Shown here: piece after piece, positions 17,897-26,015 of the stretch | Numbering within the stretch: position 1 is the stretch's first letter | Layout of the letters: every line of letters starts with the position of its first letter | Origin: Affinundibacterium baiyunense | Lineage (GTDB): Bacteria; Pseudomonadota; Gammaproteobacteria; Burkholderiales; Burkholderiaceae_D | Length of the DNA stretch: 64,000 nucleotides | Assembly: GCF_018139645.1 (NCBI RefSeq) | Contig: NZ_JAGSPM010000009.1 | Span: 124,001-188,000, forward strand | Reading direction: 5' to 3' | Program-made: the position numbers and the translations under genes | Notes under the pieces: model-generated | Database searches by the model: none | What the model saw: only the letters and a program-made list of their open reading frames with translations | What the model was told of the DNA's origin: nothing

Positions 17897-17925
17897 AGGG
17901 GGAAATTCTTCCCCCTGTTTTGTTT
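17897..17925 (+). terminator. Rho-independent terminator
   Basis: AGGGGGAA (17897-17904) pairs with TTCCCCCT (17909-17916) over a four-base loop, followed by GTTTTGTTT. The T-rich side is on the + strand, so it ends transcription from the small-peptide/structured-RNA side. Confidence 0.75.
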
Positions 17926-17932
17926 CTAGCGC

Positions 17933-18072
17933 GGCAGTTTTGATGACTGCCATTCAGTTTAAATCCCACACATACAAAGCGATGCAAAGATGAAACTTGC
18001 AGGAATGCTGCTTTTCAATTCCAGATTCTTCTTTGCATTGATCATTAGTAGCTCTTGCGTGTTCCTTTGTAT
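17933..18072. repeat. nested inverted repeats downstream of glmU
   Basis: GGCAGT/ACTGCC (17933-17938 with 17946-17951) is followed by two nested pairs: ATACAAAG/CTTTGTAT (17972-17979 with 18065-18072) and ATGCAAAGA/TCTTTGCAT (17982-17990 with 18030-18038). The pairs would form one branched hairpin on either strand. They sit just past the glmU stop and may be its 3' end or part of the neighbouring RNA locus. Confidence 0.4.
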
Positions 18073-18080
18073 TTGTTAGG

Positions 18081-19448
18081 CTACTTTTTTATTTTGACTG
18101 GGCGCTGCCAAGCATCAATCGTTACTTGCTTGGCACGTGACACCGTGAGTTTTCCTTCTGGTGCATCTTTCGATAAAGTTGTACCTGCGCCCAAAGTCGC
18201 GCCCTTACCAACTCGAACAGGTGCAATTAATTGGCTATCACTGCCGATGAAAGCGTCGTCTTCAATGATCGTGCGGAATTTATTCACACCATCATAATTA
18301 CAAGTAATCGTACCTGCGCCGATATTCACTCGACTGCCAACGGTAGCATCACCGATATAGGCTAGATGATTGGCTTTGCTGTGTGCAGCGATTTGGCTAT
18401 TTTTTACTTCGACAAAATTACCGATATGCACATCTTCTGACAATTCTGCGCCGGGTCGCAAACGGGCATAGGGCCCAATCTGGCCTTTCGCACCAACTGT
18501 CGCGCTTTCAATATGACAGAAGGCTTTGATCTCGGCATTTTCACCAATCTTCGCATTCTTAATCACGCAATTTGCTGCGATCTTTACGCCATCCGCTAAC
18601 TCAACATGGCCCTCGAACACACAACCCACATCGATCGTCACATCGCGACCGCAGACTAAACTTCCGCGCACGTCAATTCGGGCTGGGTCGAGCAAAGTCA
18701 CGCCTTGCTCCAACAATTGTTGCGCAATATTCTTTTGATGCAAACGTTCTAGTTCCGCCAACTGCAATTTACTGTTGACGCCCATGGTTTCCCAGATCGC
18801 GGCTGGCTGTGCAGAGGTGACTTCGACACCATCTGCTACCGCACTGGCGACGATATCGGTTAAGTAATACTCACCTTGTGCATTGTGATTCGACAGTTTT
18901 GCCAACCACTGCTTGAGCGCTACCGTGGGTGCAATCATGATACCGGTATTGATTTCCGTCACCGCGCGCTCTTCCGCATTGGCGTCTTTTTGCTCAACGA
19001 TACGACGAATCTTTCCATCTTCACGAATGATGCGACCAAGTCCAGTCGGATCGCTCATTTGCGCAGTCAAAATCGCGAGCTTATCGATGCCCGCGGCCTG
19101 CACTAAAGCTTGCAAACTACTGGCACGCGTGAGTGGTACGTCACCGTACAGAATCAAAGTGGGAACGGCATCATCCAAATGGGGAATCGCCTGCGCGACT
19201 GCGTGCCCCGTTCCTAATTGTGGCTCTTGTTTTGCAAAGCAAATATCGTCTGCCGCGACAAGCGTTGGCACTTGTTCACCACCATGTCCATAGATCACAC
19301 AAATCTTAGCGGCTTGATCGACACTCAACTGCCTTGCAGTATCAATCACATGTTGCAACATCGGCTTACCCGCGATTGGGTGCAGCACTTTGGGGAGAGT
19401 AGATTGCATGCGTTTGCCCATGCCAGCAGCCAGAATAACGACATTCAT
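18081..19448 (-). CDS. glmU: bifunctional GlcNAc-1-P uridyltransferase / GlcN-1-P acetyltransferase
   Basis: GlmU acetylates glucosamine-1-phosphate and then couples it to UTP, giving UDP-GlcNAc for peptidoglycan and LPS. The nucleotidyltransferase motif [18 protein letters not shown] is at the N-terminus, with LYGDVPLT about residue 100. The C-terminal half is a left-handed beta-helix of hexapeptide repeats with the acetyltransferase segment [14 protein letters not shown] and [11 protein letters not shown]. The length (455 aa) is standard. No downstream partner follows on its strand. Confidence 0.97.
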   Translation of the reverse strand: MNVVILAAGMGKRMQSTLPKVLHPIAGKPMLQHVIDTARQLSVDQAAKICVIYGHGGEQVPTLVAADDICFAKQEPQLGTGHAVAQAIPHLDDAVPTLILYGDVPLTRASSLQALVQAAGIDKLAILTAQMSDPTGLGRIIREDGKIRRIVEQKDANAEERAVTEINTGIMIAPTVALKQWLAKLSNHNAQGEYYLTDIVASAVADGVEVTSAQPAAIWETMGVNSKLQLAELERLHQKNIAQQLLEQGVTLLDPARIDVRGSLVCGRDVTIDVGCVFEGHVELADGVKIAANCVIKNAKIGENAEIKAFCHIESATVGAKGQIGPYARLRPGAELSEDVHIGNFVEVKNSQIAAHSKANHLAYIGDATVGSRVNIGAGTITCNYDGVNKFRTIIEDDAFIGSDSQLIAPVRVGKGATLGAGTTLSKDAPEGKLTVSRAKQVTIDAWQRPVKIKK

Positions 19449-19562
19449 ATTATTTTGATCAACAAGAATCGAGAAGCTAGCAGTCTATCATGCGGCTCAA
19501 GCTTGGAGCATAGGTATGTCGGTGTCATAATCGTGGCTTGATCGGTTTTTACTCGCTCCACT

Positions 19563-20270
19563 ATGACGCCAGAACTACGCAAAGAAGCCTCGGAATTACA
19601 ATTGCACAAACGTGGTATCCGCATCAATGTACAACTGCATGTGATCGAAGCGGATGAAGAAGTCACATTGCGTAGCGAATCTGCGCTAGAACAGCGCTTA
19701 ATTGGCCTTTGGGCGGTCAGCCAAGCCGCGATTCACGGTCAATTTTCTCAACTGCGTGACTATCTCGAATCCAATAATTTGCTACACACATTATCAAAAG
19801 AAGAATCTGTTTTTTTACATGATTATGCGTGCAATCCTGAGCTGAAGGATCTGCGCCTACAACAGTTTCGTGATCGATTACATGCTTTCCACTTTCTTGC
19901 TTGGTGCGCAGGTTTGTTAGAAAAAGTTGATTTAGGCCACAAGCCAATTGCGAGCGATAAGATTCTCAGTTTTTTTCCAGCAATTACAGAAGTCACAGCA
20001 AGCACATCGCTCGATACAGCAGCAACTCAGATCAGCGACTTGCAGTTCAAATTACCAATCAAACGCAGACGCAAAGATGTGATCATGGATTGGGCAGATC
20101 TGTTGTATCGTCTGCATTGGGCTGTGCGCCATGCGCAACTCAACCACAAACCTAGTCCAGGCAATATCGATGCGATCATGGTTAAAGAATGGCATCAAGC
20201 GGTAAATTGGATGTGCAACTATGACGACGAGAATGATTGGGATAAAGTCAGCACCGAGACAACCGCTTAA
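19563..20270 (+). CDS. DUF4272 domain-containing protein
   Basis: This 235-aa cytosolic protein has the DUF4272 hallmarks. These are RLIGLWAVSQAAIHG in the first third, then DVIMDWADLLYRLHWAVRHAQ, and near the end KEWHQAVNWM and DWDKVSTETTA. The family is widespread and its function is not established. It is divergent from glmU with a 114-bp gap, so it has its own promoter. The N-terminal 30 residues are charged and variable. Confidence 0.85.
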   Translation: MTPELRKEASELQLHKRGIRINVQLHVIEADEEVTLRSESALEQRLIGLWAVSQAAIHGQFSQLRDYLESNNLLHTLSKEESVFLHDYACNPELKDLRLQQFRDRLHAFHFLAWCAGLLEKVDLGHKPIASDKILSFFPAITEVTASTSLDTAATQISDLQFKLPIKRRRKDVIMDWADLLYRLHWAVRHAQLNHKPSPGNIDAIMVKEWHQAVNWMCNYDDENDWDKVSTETTA

Positions 20271-20525
20271 TTCATTGCAAACAACAATTGGCGATTACGA
20301 GTAGCAATTTTGGATAGCAAGTGCGAACTTGGGAACCAATAACAGAGTTCACTAGTCTATCCAGCTTCGTTAATGATGGCAGAATTTGCCTATTTAACCG
20401 ATTGCGCTGATGCATAAGATCGCATCAGCCGTTTGTTAGCAATACAAATTAAAATGGATCATTGAGCAAGATCGATAATCCGCCCTACTTAACCAGCCAA
20501 CCGCAATGTAACGATAAGGAAAATT
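20271..20525. other. intergenic region, nothing recognised
   Basis: This 255-bp gap presumably holds the dipeptidase promoter. I see no strong repeat or hairpin. The AAGGAAAATT ribosome site for the next gene is at its right end. Confidence 0.4.
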
Positions 20526-21863
20526 ATGAGACTCAAGAAACGCCATCAATTGCCGATTGCTCTGATCATTAGCGCTTTATGCGCTGGCGCTGTTTTTACT
20601 TCAAGCAGCTATGCGACGCCTCCTGCAGCCAAAGTATCAGCGGAACAAGCCTTGATAGAAAAAGCAAAAGGGATTCATAAGCGCGTCCTTACCTTAGACA
20701 CTCATGCCGACATCGATATCAACAACTTTGCTTTTTCTCGCAATTACTCACAAGATTTAGAAAACCAAGTGACGCTGCCTAAGATGATCAGTGGCGGCTT
20801 GGACGCGGCATTTTTCATCGTGTACACCGGCCAATCTACCGAAGCGGATGCGTTTGAACCTGCCGGCTACAAGCGCGCCTATGACAGCGCAATTAATATG
20901 TTTGAAGGCATCCATCGTATGACCACGGTGTTAGCGCCAAATCAAATTGAGTTTGCGCGTAGCGTTGCGGATGTCAAACGTATTTATGCCAAAGGTAAAA
21001 AAGTTGCCTTGATCGGCGTTGAAAATGCTTATCCGCTGGGCGATGAAAAGTTTGCCGTCAAACGTGTTAAACAATTCTATGATCGTGGCGCTCGCTACAT
21101 GTCGTTAGCACATCAAGGTCACAGCCAGCTATCCGATTCCAACACCGGCGAAGCGATCGGCTGGAAGTGGAACGGCTTATCACCACTGGGCAAAGAAGTT
21201 ATCGCCGAGATGAACAAGTGGGGCATCATGGTCGATGTATCACATCCATCCAAAGAATCGATGATGCAAACTTTGGCAATCACCAAAGCGCCGATTATCG
21301 CATCGCACTCTTCTGTGCGTGCCTTGTGCGATGTCAGCCGCAATATGGATGATGAACAGTTGCTCGCACTTAAAGCGAATAATGGTGTGATCCAAATCGT
21401 TGGCTTTAGTAGTTACTTGAAGACAGATTCAGCCGAACGTCGTGCTGCATTAAAGCAAGTACTGAGTGAATTTAATGTACCAGGCAATGTCTCGGTGGTT
21501 GGCATTCGTCGCGGCCCAGTCGGCGGCATCAGTGAAGAACAGCGCGAAGCCTTGTTGAAACGCTTGAGCGAAGTCGATGCGAAGTTCCCACCACCGACAC
21601 GCGCAAACGTACAAGATTTAGTGAATCACATCGACTACGCTGTGAAGAAAATCGGTCTCGACCACGTCGGTATTTCCTCTGACTTCGACGGTGGTGGCGG
21701 TATCGATGGCTGGAATCATGCTGGAGAAACCTTTAACGTCACACTAGAATTAGTGCGTCGTGGTTACACCGAAGAACAAATTGGTAAACTTTGGAGCGGC
21801 AATCTCTTGCGCGTGATGGCAGATGTAGAAAAAGTTGCGAAAGACTTACAAGCGAAAAAATAA
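20526..21863 (+). CDS. exported membrane dipeptidase (peptidase M19)
   Basis: This is a renal-dipeptidase-type zinc hydrolase that cleaves dipeptides, often with D-residues. Metal-site motifs are visible in the expected order: LDTHADID (about residue 57-64), GVENAYPLGD, SLAHQGHSQLSDS, VDVSHPS, and IASHSSVRALCDVSRN with SSDFDGGGG later. The N-terminus MRLKKRHQLPIALIISALCA is a signal peptide with a likely cleavage site after SSYA, so the enzyme is periplasmic. The length (445 aa) is typical. A good ribosome site and a strong terminator bracket it as a single-gene unit. Confidence 0.93.
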   Translation: MRLKKRHQLPIALIISALCAGAVFTSSSYATPPAAKVSAEQALIEKAKGIHKRVLTLDTHADIDINNFAFSRNYSQDLENQVTLPKMISGGLDAAFFIVYTGQSTEADAFEPAGYKRAYDSAINMFEGIHRMTTVLAPNQIEFARSVADVKRIYAKGKKVALIGVENAYPLGDEKFAVKRVKQFYDRGARYMSLAHQGHSQLSDSNTGEAIGWKWNGLSPLGKEVIAEMNKWGIMVDVSHPSKESMMQTLAITKAPIIASHSSVRALCDVSRNMDDEQLLALKANNGVIQIVGFSSYLKTDSAERRAALKQVLSEFNVPGNVSVVGIRRGPVGGISEEQREALLKRLSEVDAKFPPPTRANVQDLVNHIDYAVKKIGLDHVGISSDFDGGGGIDGWNHAGETFNVTLELVRRGYTEEQIGKLWSGNLLRVMADVEKVAKDLQAKK

Positions 21864-21884
21864 GTTCTTTTGCATTTAATTGAG

Positions 21885-21917
21885 AAGCGCGAGCATTTGA
21901 TGCCTCGCGCTTTTTTT
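21885..21917 (+). terminator. Rho-independent terminator of the dipeptidase gene
   Basis: AAGCGCGAG and CTCGCGCTT form a nine-base stem (with an inner GCAT/ATGC pairing) and are followed by seven T residues. It lies 22 bp past the dipeptidase stop. Confidence 0.9.
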
Positions 21918-22039
21918 ATAGTCAATTCTATCTCGACCAACTTATCGCAATTACATACACTGACTATTGAATTGATCGTCAATTAAATTAATTCGCAACT
22001 CAGCACAGATTTTATAGTTGCCTGTGTTAAACTTTCTTT

Positions 22040-22240
22040 CAACAGGTGCGCGCTTCATTATCTTGAATCGCGTTAAACGGGAAAGTGGTCACGATAGAAA
22101 CATCATCGCTAAGCCACTGCTGCCTCCGCAACGGTAAGCAAGTATGGTTACATCATCCACGCCACTGGTTTGAATAACTGGGAAGGCGATATAACAAAAC
22201 TTGCAAGCCCGGATACCGGCCTGTCGATCTCAATTGAAGC
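22040..22240 (+). promoter_or_regulatory. cobalamin (B12) riboswitch, orphan
   Basis: The order of conserved boxes fits a cobalamin riboswitch: AGGTGC (22044), AAACGGGAAAGTGG (22074-22087), CTGCTGCCTCCGCAACGGTA (22119), GCCACTGG (22161), GGGAAGGCG (22180) and AGCCCGGATACCGGCCTG (22207-22224). These sensors normally control btuB, cobalamin synthesis or cobalt-transport genes. Here no recognisable gene follows on the + strand before a terminator-like structure at 22586-22690, and the next gene is on the opposite strand. Confidence 0.9.
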
Positions 22241-22585
22241 ACTGCGGACGGCCGTGTTTGAATCAGCGAAGGCTATTCAAAACTGTTTTCTATATTGCTT
22301 CTGTTAGATCTGCTCACGTACGGATGGTGCGTGACGGATGTACTAGCTCGAATGTCGCCAATTTTCCAACAAGCTATTTCCACTTGCGGTTGCTATGTAT
22401 TTGTAGTGATTGGTATTTCTGTGTTTGCCATTTCTGCATTTAGCAATACGGATAACGATGCAGCTAGCAATAATCGTGGATTGTGAGAATGGGTCTTCGG
22501 TCTGCAAACAAATTTTCAACAAAATGGAAGCAACAACTATAGAAAAGAATTTTCAGATATTTAAAGCACACAAGGTTTCTTCACC
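22241..22585 (+). other. region between riboswitch and terminator, no recognised gene
   Basis: Several overlapping open frames of 60-80 codons occur (for example 22295-22486 from a TTG, with one hydrophobic stretch CYVFVVIGISVFAISAF). None has a ribosome site or a family I recognise. It may be the remnant of a lost B12-regulated gene or a noncoding transcript. Confidence 0.45.
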
Positions 22586-22690
22586 ACACCTTATCTGTCT
22601 AATACAATCATGGCACTGGATGACTATTGTCATTTGCGGGCGCAAAAATGTGCCTTGATTGCAAGATAGATAAGGTGTCTTTTTATTTGA
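22586..22690 (+). ncRNA. multi-branched structured RNA with terminator, candidate sRNA
   Basis: ACACCTTATCT (22586-22596) pairs perfectly with AGATAAGGTGT (22668-22678). Inside, GGCAC/GTGCC (22612-22616 with 22650-22654) encloses two hairpins, TGAC-TATT-GTCA (22621-22632) and TTTGCG-GG-CGCAAA (22633-22646). The outer stem is followed by CTTTTTATTT. This nested fold is more elaborate than a plain terminator. It could be the 3' part of a B12-controlled transcript. Confidence 0.55.
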
Positions 22691-22719
22691 ACCTAGCTTA
22701 TCTTGATCACTTATTTAAT

Positions 22720-23511
22720 TCATTTCCCATCAGCTTCAAGCCCCTCCTCAACTGCACGCAAAGTCCAAAAATCACGCGCTAATTTTTCATGCAGCAGATA
22801 TTCATAAGGCACGCTGAAGTAGCCATGCTGTCCCCATTTAGCCCCCCAAGAATTCATCAGCAGAAATCGCTCTGTCTTATCGTTATAGGCAACCGCAAGC
22901 ACCGCGTGGCCGCCGATTTTCTCTTCTTCTTTTTTTGGCAAGGACAGCACGCCCCGTGCTTGCACCGCCGCACTTGTGAAGGCGCTATACACGGTCATCC
23001 CCAGCACAAATGGAAAACCTTCTGCCAAACATTTTTTCATTTCAAGCAAATCTTGCTGCAATCGTTGGTATGCAATGCTTTGAAAATTCAAAGCTTGTTG
23101 ATACGCAGCAGCCGGTGGCGAATCAGCAAAGCGATGCGCTCGATACGGCCAACTTTGCTCACGACACAAGCCATGCTTGGCGATACTCTTCATGGCATCA
23201 CGAATCTGCGCTCCGCGATTTTCGTGCTGCGTACCCGCCAATGCGCGTGCGTTGTAATGAAGAAAAAGCCGAGAAGGATGATATTTAGGTACTGCTTGGC
23301 CAGCTAATCGCGCCTGCCGATTTAAGTTATAGCGAAAGGCATGACAAACCGCGTTTGCAGTGCAGCTACCAATACGCTCACCTTGATCAAACACGGGCGG
23401 ACAATCAGGTCGCAAATCAATCTGCTTAGGCAAATCGCGAACACTGGCACGAAACGGATGATCGCGCGCATCAAGCGCATCTGCCTGCCACAAGAATAAT
23501 GTTTTCGCCAT
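22720..23511 (-). CDS. papain-like cysteine protease (C1 family)
   Basis: This 263-aa protein has a complete papain-type site: Q43 in FDQGERIGSCTANA, nucleophile C50, H202 in IGGHAVLAVAY and N220 in LLMNSWGAKWGQHG. It lacks a signal peptide and a long prodomain, so it may act in the cytoplasm or be exported by another route. The N-terminus (LDARDHPF, IDLRPDCPPV) is typical of bacterial C1A homologues. It is convergent with the riboswitch RNA and divergent from hemP. The substrate is unknown. Confidence 0.88.
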   Translation of the reverse strand: MAKTLFLWQADALDARDHPFRASVRDLPKQIDLRPDCPPVFDQGERIGSCTANAVCHAFRYNLNRQARLAGQAVPKYHPSRLFLHYNARALAGTQHENRGAQIRDAMKSIAKHGLCREQSWPYRAHRFADSPPAAAYQQALNFQSIAYQRLQQDLLEMKKCLAEGFPFVLGMTVYSAFTSAAVQARGVLSLPKKEEEKIGGHAVLAVAYNDKTERFLLMNSWGAKWGQHGYFSVPYEYLLHEKLARDFWTLRAVEEGLEADGK

Positions 23512-23631
23512 GCTTACTCGTTTTCTTGTTTTCTCATTTCTTTAAGCGCACTACTATCCACTCAATCAAACTAAAGCACACTAAATCACACCACAAGCTT
23601 TACCATCTCATCCATAAAAATATTTCTTGTA

Positions 23632-23650
23632 AATGAGAATGATTCGCATT
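23632..23650. promoter_or_regulatory. Fur box upstream of hemP
   Basis: AATGAGAATGATTCGCATT is a near-palindromic 19-mer matching the Fur consensus. It lies 39 bp before the hemP ATG, overlapping the expected promoter, so iron-dependent repression of hemP is likely. Confidence 0.85.
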
Positions 23651-23689
23651 TATAATAAAATCCTCGTTTAACTTTAGGTCTGCAATTTT

Positions 23690-23875
23690 ATGAATCCCCA
23701 AGAACTCAGCCAGCCCAGTCCAGCCTTGCTAAAACCCGTTTCTAATACTGTTCCACCTTTACGCCTAGCTAGCCAAGACATTTTGCAAGGCCATCAAGAA
23801 ATCGAGATCGAACATCAAGGCATGGTATATCGATTGCGCTGTACTGCAATGGGAAAACTCATTTTGACCAAATAG
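23690..23875 (+). CDS. hemP: hemin uptake protein HemP
   Basis: This 61-aa protein has the HemP core: SQDILQGHQEIEIEHQGMVYRLRCTAMGKLILTK. In beta- and gammaproteobacteria HemP is a small cytosolic protein that promotes haem-receptor expression under iron limitation. The Fur box directly upstream supports that role. No haem receptor or TonB genes follow within the window; the next clear + strand genes are a zinc-ribbon-like protein and a DUF2325 protein. Confidence 0.92.
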   Translation: MNPQELSQPSPALLKPVSNTVPPLRLASQDILQGHQEIEIEHQGMVYRLRCTAMGKLILTK

Positions 23876-24373
23876 CCAGAACACGCAATCAGAAAGAATG
23901 TAGTAGAAAATCCTTACACAGCAATAGCAAACACCGTACTTACGCACTACGTTAGCAAGTTCTTGCGTGTGAAAACATCAGGTCATCGTTACTGCGGCCT
24001 ATTATGTTGTAACTAGAGCATAAAACCTCTGTCCTTCGTCTTGAATTTTTAAGCACCAGCCAGTCATCGCCAGCCAGTGCCACTTATGTGGAGACATCAT
24101 GCATTGCATAGCAAGCATAGTCGGTGTGCTGTTGGATGAACAATCCTCACTCGTCAGCATTAAGCCAGTTTTAAATGCATTTGCTAGACCCGCAAGCTGT
24201 GCGTGGCTAAGCGCGTGCGCAACGCATTTCGACACAAAGCAGCCACGTAGATTAATCCAACTTCATACGCGCTGTCTGATTCACTTATTCAACCTGAACA
24301 AGCTAGCTATCCACCGTACTACTGGATACGAACACGCACATCCATTTGCCATTCACCATCTGTGAGATCCGCC
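23876..24373. other. 500-bp gap with two competing small open frames
   Basis: A + strand frame at 24099-24365 (88 codons) has GGAG 5 bp before its ATG but an unusual composition, rich in His and Cys. A reverse frame at 24002-24235 (77 codons) ends GWCLKIQDEGQRFYALVTT and looks somewhat more protein-like. They overlap, so at most one is real. I could not decide between them and annotate neither as a gene. Confidence 0.35.
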
Positions 24374-24610
24374 ATGAAAAATAATGCCTGCAAACACTTG
24401 AGTATCGCGAACAGCAAAATTGGAGAAATTATGATTTGTCCAGAATGCGGTGTAGTTCACCTCAGCTTGCAATCGGTTTCTTTGCGGTTAGATCTCAACG
24501 CTTTTGCCGAATTATCAAAAATGGTAGCACAGGCGCAAACCACGATAGAACAAGCACAGCGATTTACGCATGAACAAAAAAATCACGAAACACCACATAT
24601 CTTTCATTAA
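24374..24610 (+). CDS. small CPECG protein associated with DUF2325 gene
   Basis: This 78-aa protein contains a half zinc-ribbon motif ICPECGVVHLSL followed by VSLRLDLNAFAELSKMVAQA and a polar helical tail. I choose the ATG at 24374; the frame is open to a GTG at 24362. The pattern is reminiscent of small single-knuckle families such as DUF6686, but I am not sure. It ends 26 bp before the DUF2325 gene, so they are probably co-transcribed. Function unknown. Confidence 0.65.
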   Translation: MKNNACKHLSIANSKIGEIMICPECGVVHLSLQSVSLRLDLNAFAELSKMVAQAQTTIEQAQRFTHEQKNHETPHIFH

Positions 24611-24636
24611 ATACGATTCATATTAGGAGTTTGATC

Positions 24637-25902
24637 ATGTGCGAAAAACACACGCCATCCGCCACGCATCACGCTGCAGATTCAAGCAAATCCAATATGC
24701 AAGGATCGCGGCGCAAACGCTTGTGGGATTTGTCACGCGATACACATTGTCCGGTCGTAGGCGTGTGCATTCCACTTGCAGTCTTGCGTCGTCTGATGAA
24801 TAAAGCCTTGGGTGGTAATACGCAAGCCGATGACTACGAAATCCATGTCGGCGCTGTTGCTGAATGCAGTCATCGCAATCGAATTTCTGAAGTATTACAA
24901 GAAGATTTGGATCAACGTTACGCATTGACGATTAAACGTTACCGCGCTGCCAAAACACAAGAAGCTCTAGTGCGCTTATGGGTCGATGCAATTTATCAAG
25001 GCGATGTAGCAGGAGCGTTCTGGGCAGGCTTAACTCATCCTTTGTGCGATGCGCATATCGAAGAAGGCATGTGTCGTGACATGCACATGCTACAGCATCA
25101 AGCAGGTGCCACGGTTCGCGCTGATATCGTGCGCTTCAATTCTTTGCTTGAAGAAAATGCGATTCTCAGTCGTGAAATGGCGAGGCAACAAGAACGACAT
25201 ACGCGGCACATACAAGAGAAAGCGAAAGAGATTGAGCAACTGCAACAAACCATCGTCCATTTACGCGCAGAAAATATTGGTAAAGAGAGCGCGATCGCTT
25301 ATCTCAATAGTGATTTGCAAGCGCTCAAAAATTCCATACCAGAACTCAATGACAAACAACGTCTACGACAAAAAATAAACGAGATGAGTGCTCGTCATCA
25401 AGAACTAGAACAGCAGATACGAGAGCTAAAACAACGTCAACATTTCAATGACCAAAGGCGCATGCAAAATGAGTACGAGCATGAAAACCTGATCGTTAAT
25501 CAATCGCAGTCCAAGGATATCAAATCGCGTCGGACTATTCCAATCACCGTGCATTTACAGCAAAAAAATGTCTTATGCGTTGGAGGGCGTAGTGGCAATG
25601 TCGCCAGCTATCGAGATTTAATCGAACGTGTGGGCGGACATTTTGCTCACCACGATGGCGGCATGGAAGATAGCCAAAGTCTACTCGATAGCAGCTTAGC
25701 CGCAGCTGATTTGGTGATCTGTCAAACTGGTTGCATTAGCCACAATGCATATTGGCGCGTCAAAGAATTTTGCAAGCGTACGGGCAAGCGCTGCGTGTTT
25801 GTCGAGAACCCTAGCGTTTCTTCGCTAGCGCGTGGTCTAGAACAAGCGACCGAAGAGTTGAGCATCGCATCAGATCGATCGCAAACAACGCCATCGTCCT
25901 AG
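24637..25902 (+). CDS. DUF2325 domain-containing protein with coiled coil
   Basis: This 421-aa protein has three parts. Residues 1-160 are globular (WDLSRDTHCPVVGVCIP). Residues about 165-280 form a strongly predicted coiled coil rich in Glu, Gln and Arg. The C-terminal 110 residues are a DUF2325 domain (VLCVGGRSGNVASYRDLIE, HHDGGMEDSQ, DLVICQTGCISHNAYW). The ATG at 24637 has AGGAG 7 bp upstream, which decides against the TTG at 24631. DUF2325 proteins often sit near iron or haem genes in betaproteobacteria, as here next to hemP. Molecular role unknown. Confidence 0.85.
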   Translation: MCEKHTPSATHHAADSSKSNMQGSRRKRLWDLSRDTHCPVVGVCIPLAVLRRLMNKALGGNTQADDYEIHVGAVAECSHRNRISEVLQEDLDQRYALTIKRYRAAKTQEALVRLWVDAIYQGDVAGAFWAGLTHPLCDAHIEEGMCRDMHMLQHQAGATVRADIVRFNSLLEENAILSREMARQQERHTRHIQEKAKEIEQLQQTIVHLRAENIGKESAIAYLNSDLQALKNSIPELNDKQRLRQKINEMSARHQELEQQIRELKQRQHFNDQRRMQNEYEHENLIVNQSQSKDIKSRRTIPITVHLQQKNVLCVGGRSGNVASYRDLIERVGGHFAHHDGGMEDSQSLLDSSLAAADLVICQTGCISHNAYWRVKEFCKRTGKRCVFVENPSVSSLARGLEQATEELSIASDRSQTTPSS

Positions 25903-25915
25903 CGCAATTAGTAAT

Positions 25916-25975
25916 CAACAATTCAACAATTCAACAATTCAACAATTCAACAATTCAACAATTCAACGATTCAAC
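25916..25975. repeat. 8-bp tandem repeat (CAACAATT)
   Basis: Six perfect copies of CAACAATT start at 25916. A seventh, CAACGATT (25964-25971), and a partial CAAC follow. The repeat begins 14 bp after the DUF2325 stop and ends about 40 bp before the next start, so copy-number change would alter the intercistronic spacing. Confidence 0.95.
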
Positions 25976-26015
25976 ACGCCACCCAATATGATTTTTTGAG
26001 CTTAAAGGATTAGAA

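Noticed and set aside
17756..17953. 65-codon reverse-strand frame downstream of glmU
   Set aside because: It runs through the structured hairpin and terminator, has no ribosome site and its residues mirror the repeats.
22295..22486. 63-codon frame after the cobalamin riboswitch with one hydrophobic segment
   Set aside because: TTG start without ribosome site, no likeness to CbtB or BtuB, and competing frames overlap it.
25916..25975. CRISPR array
   Set aside because: The units are 8 bp, directly adjacent and without unique spacers; it is a simple tandem repeat.
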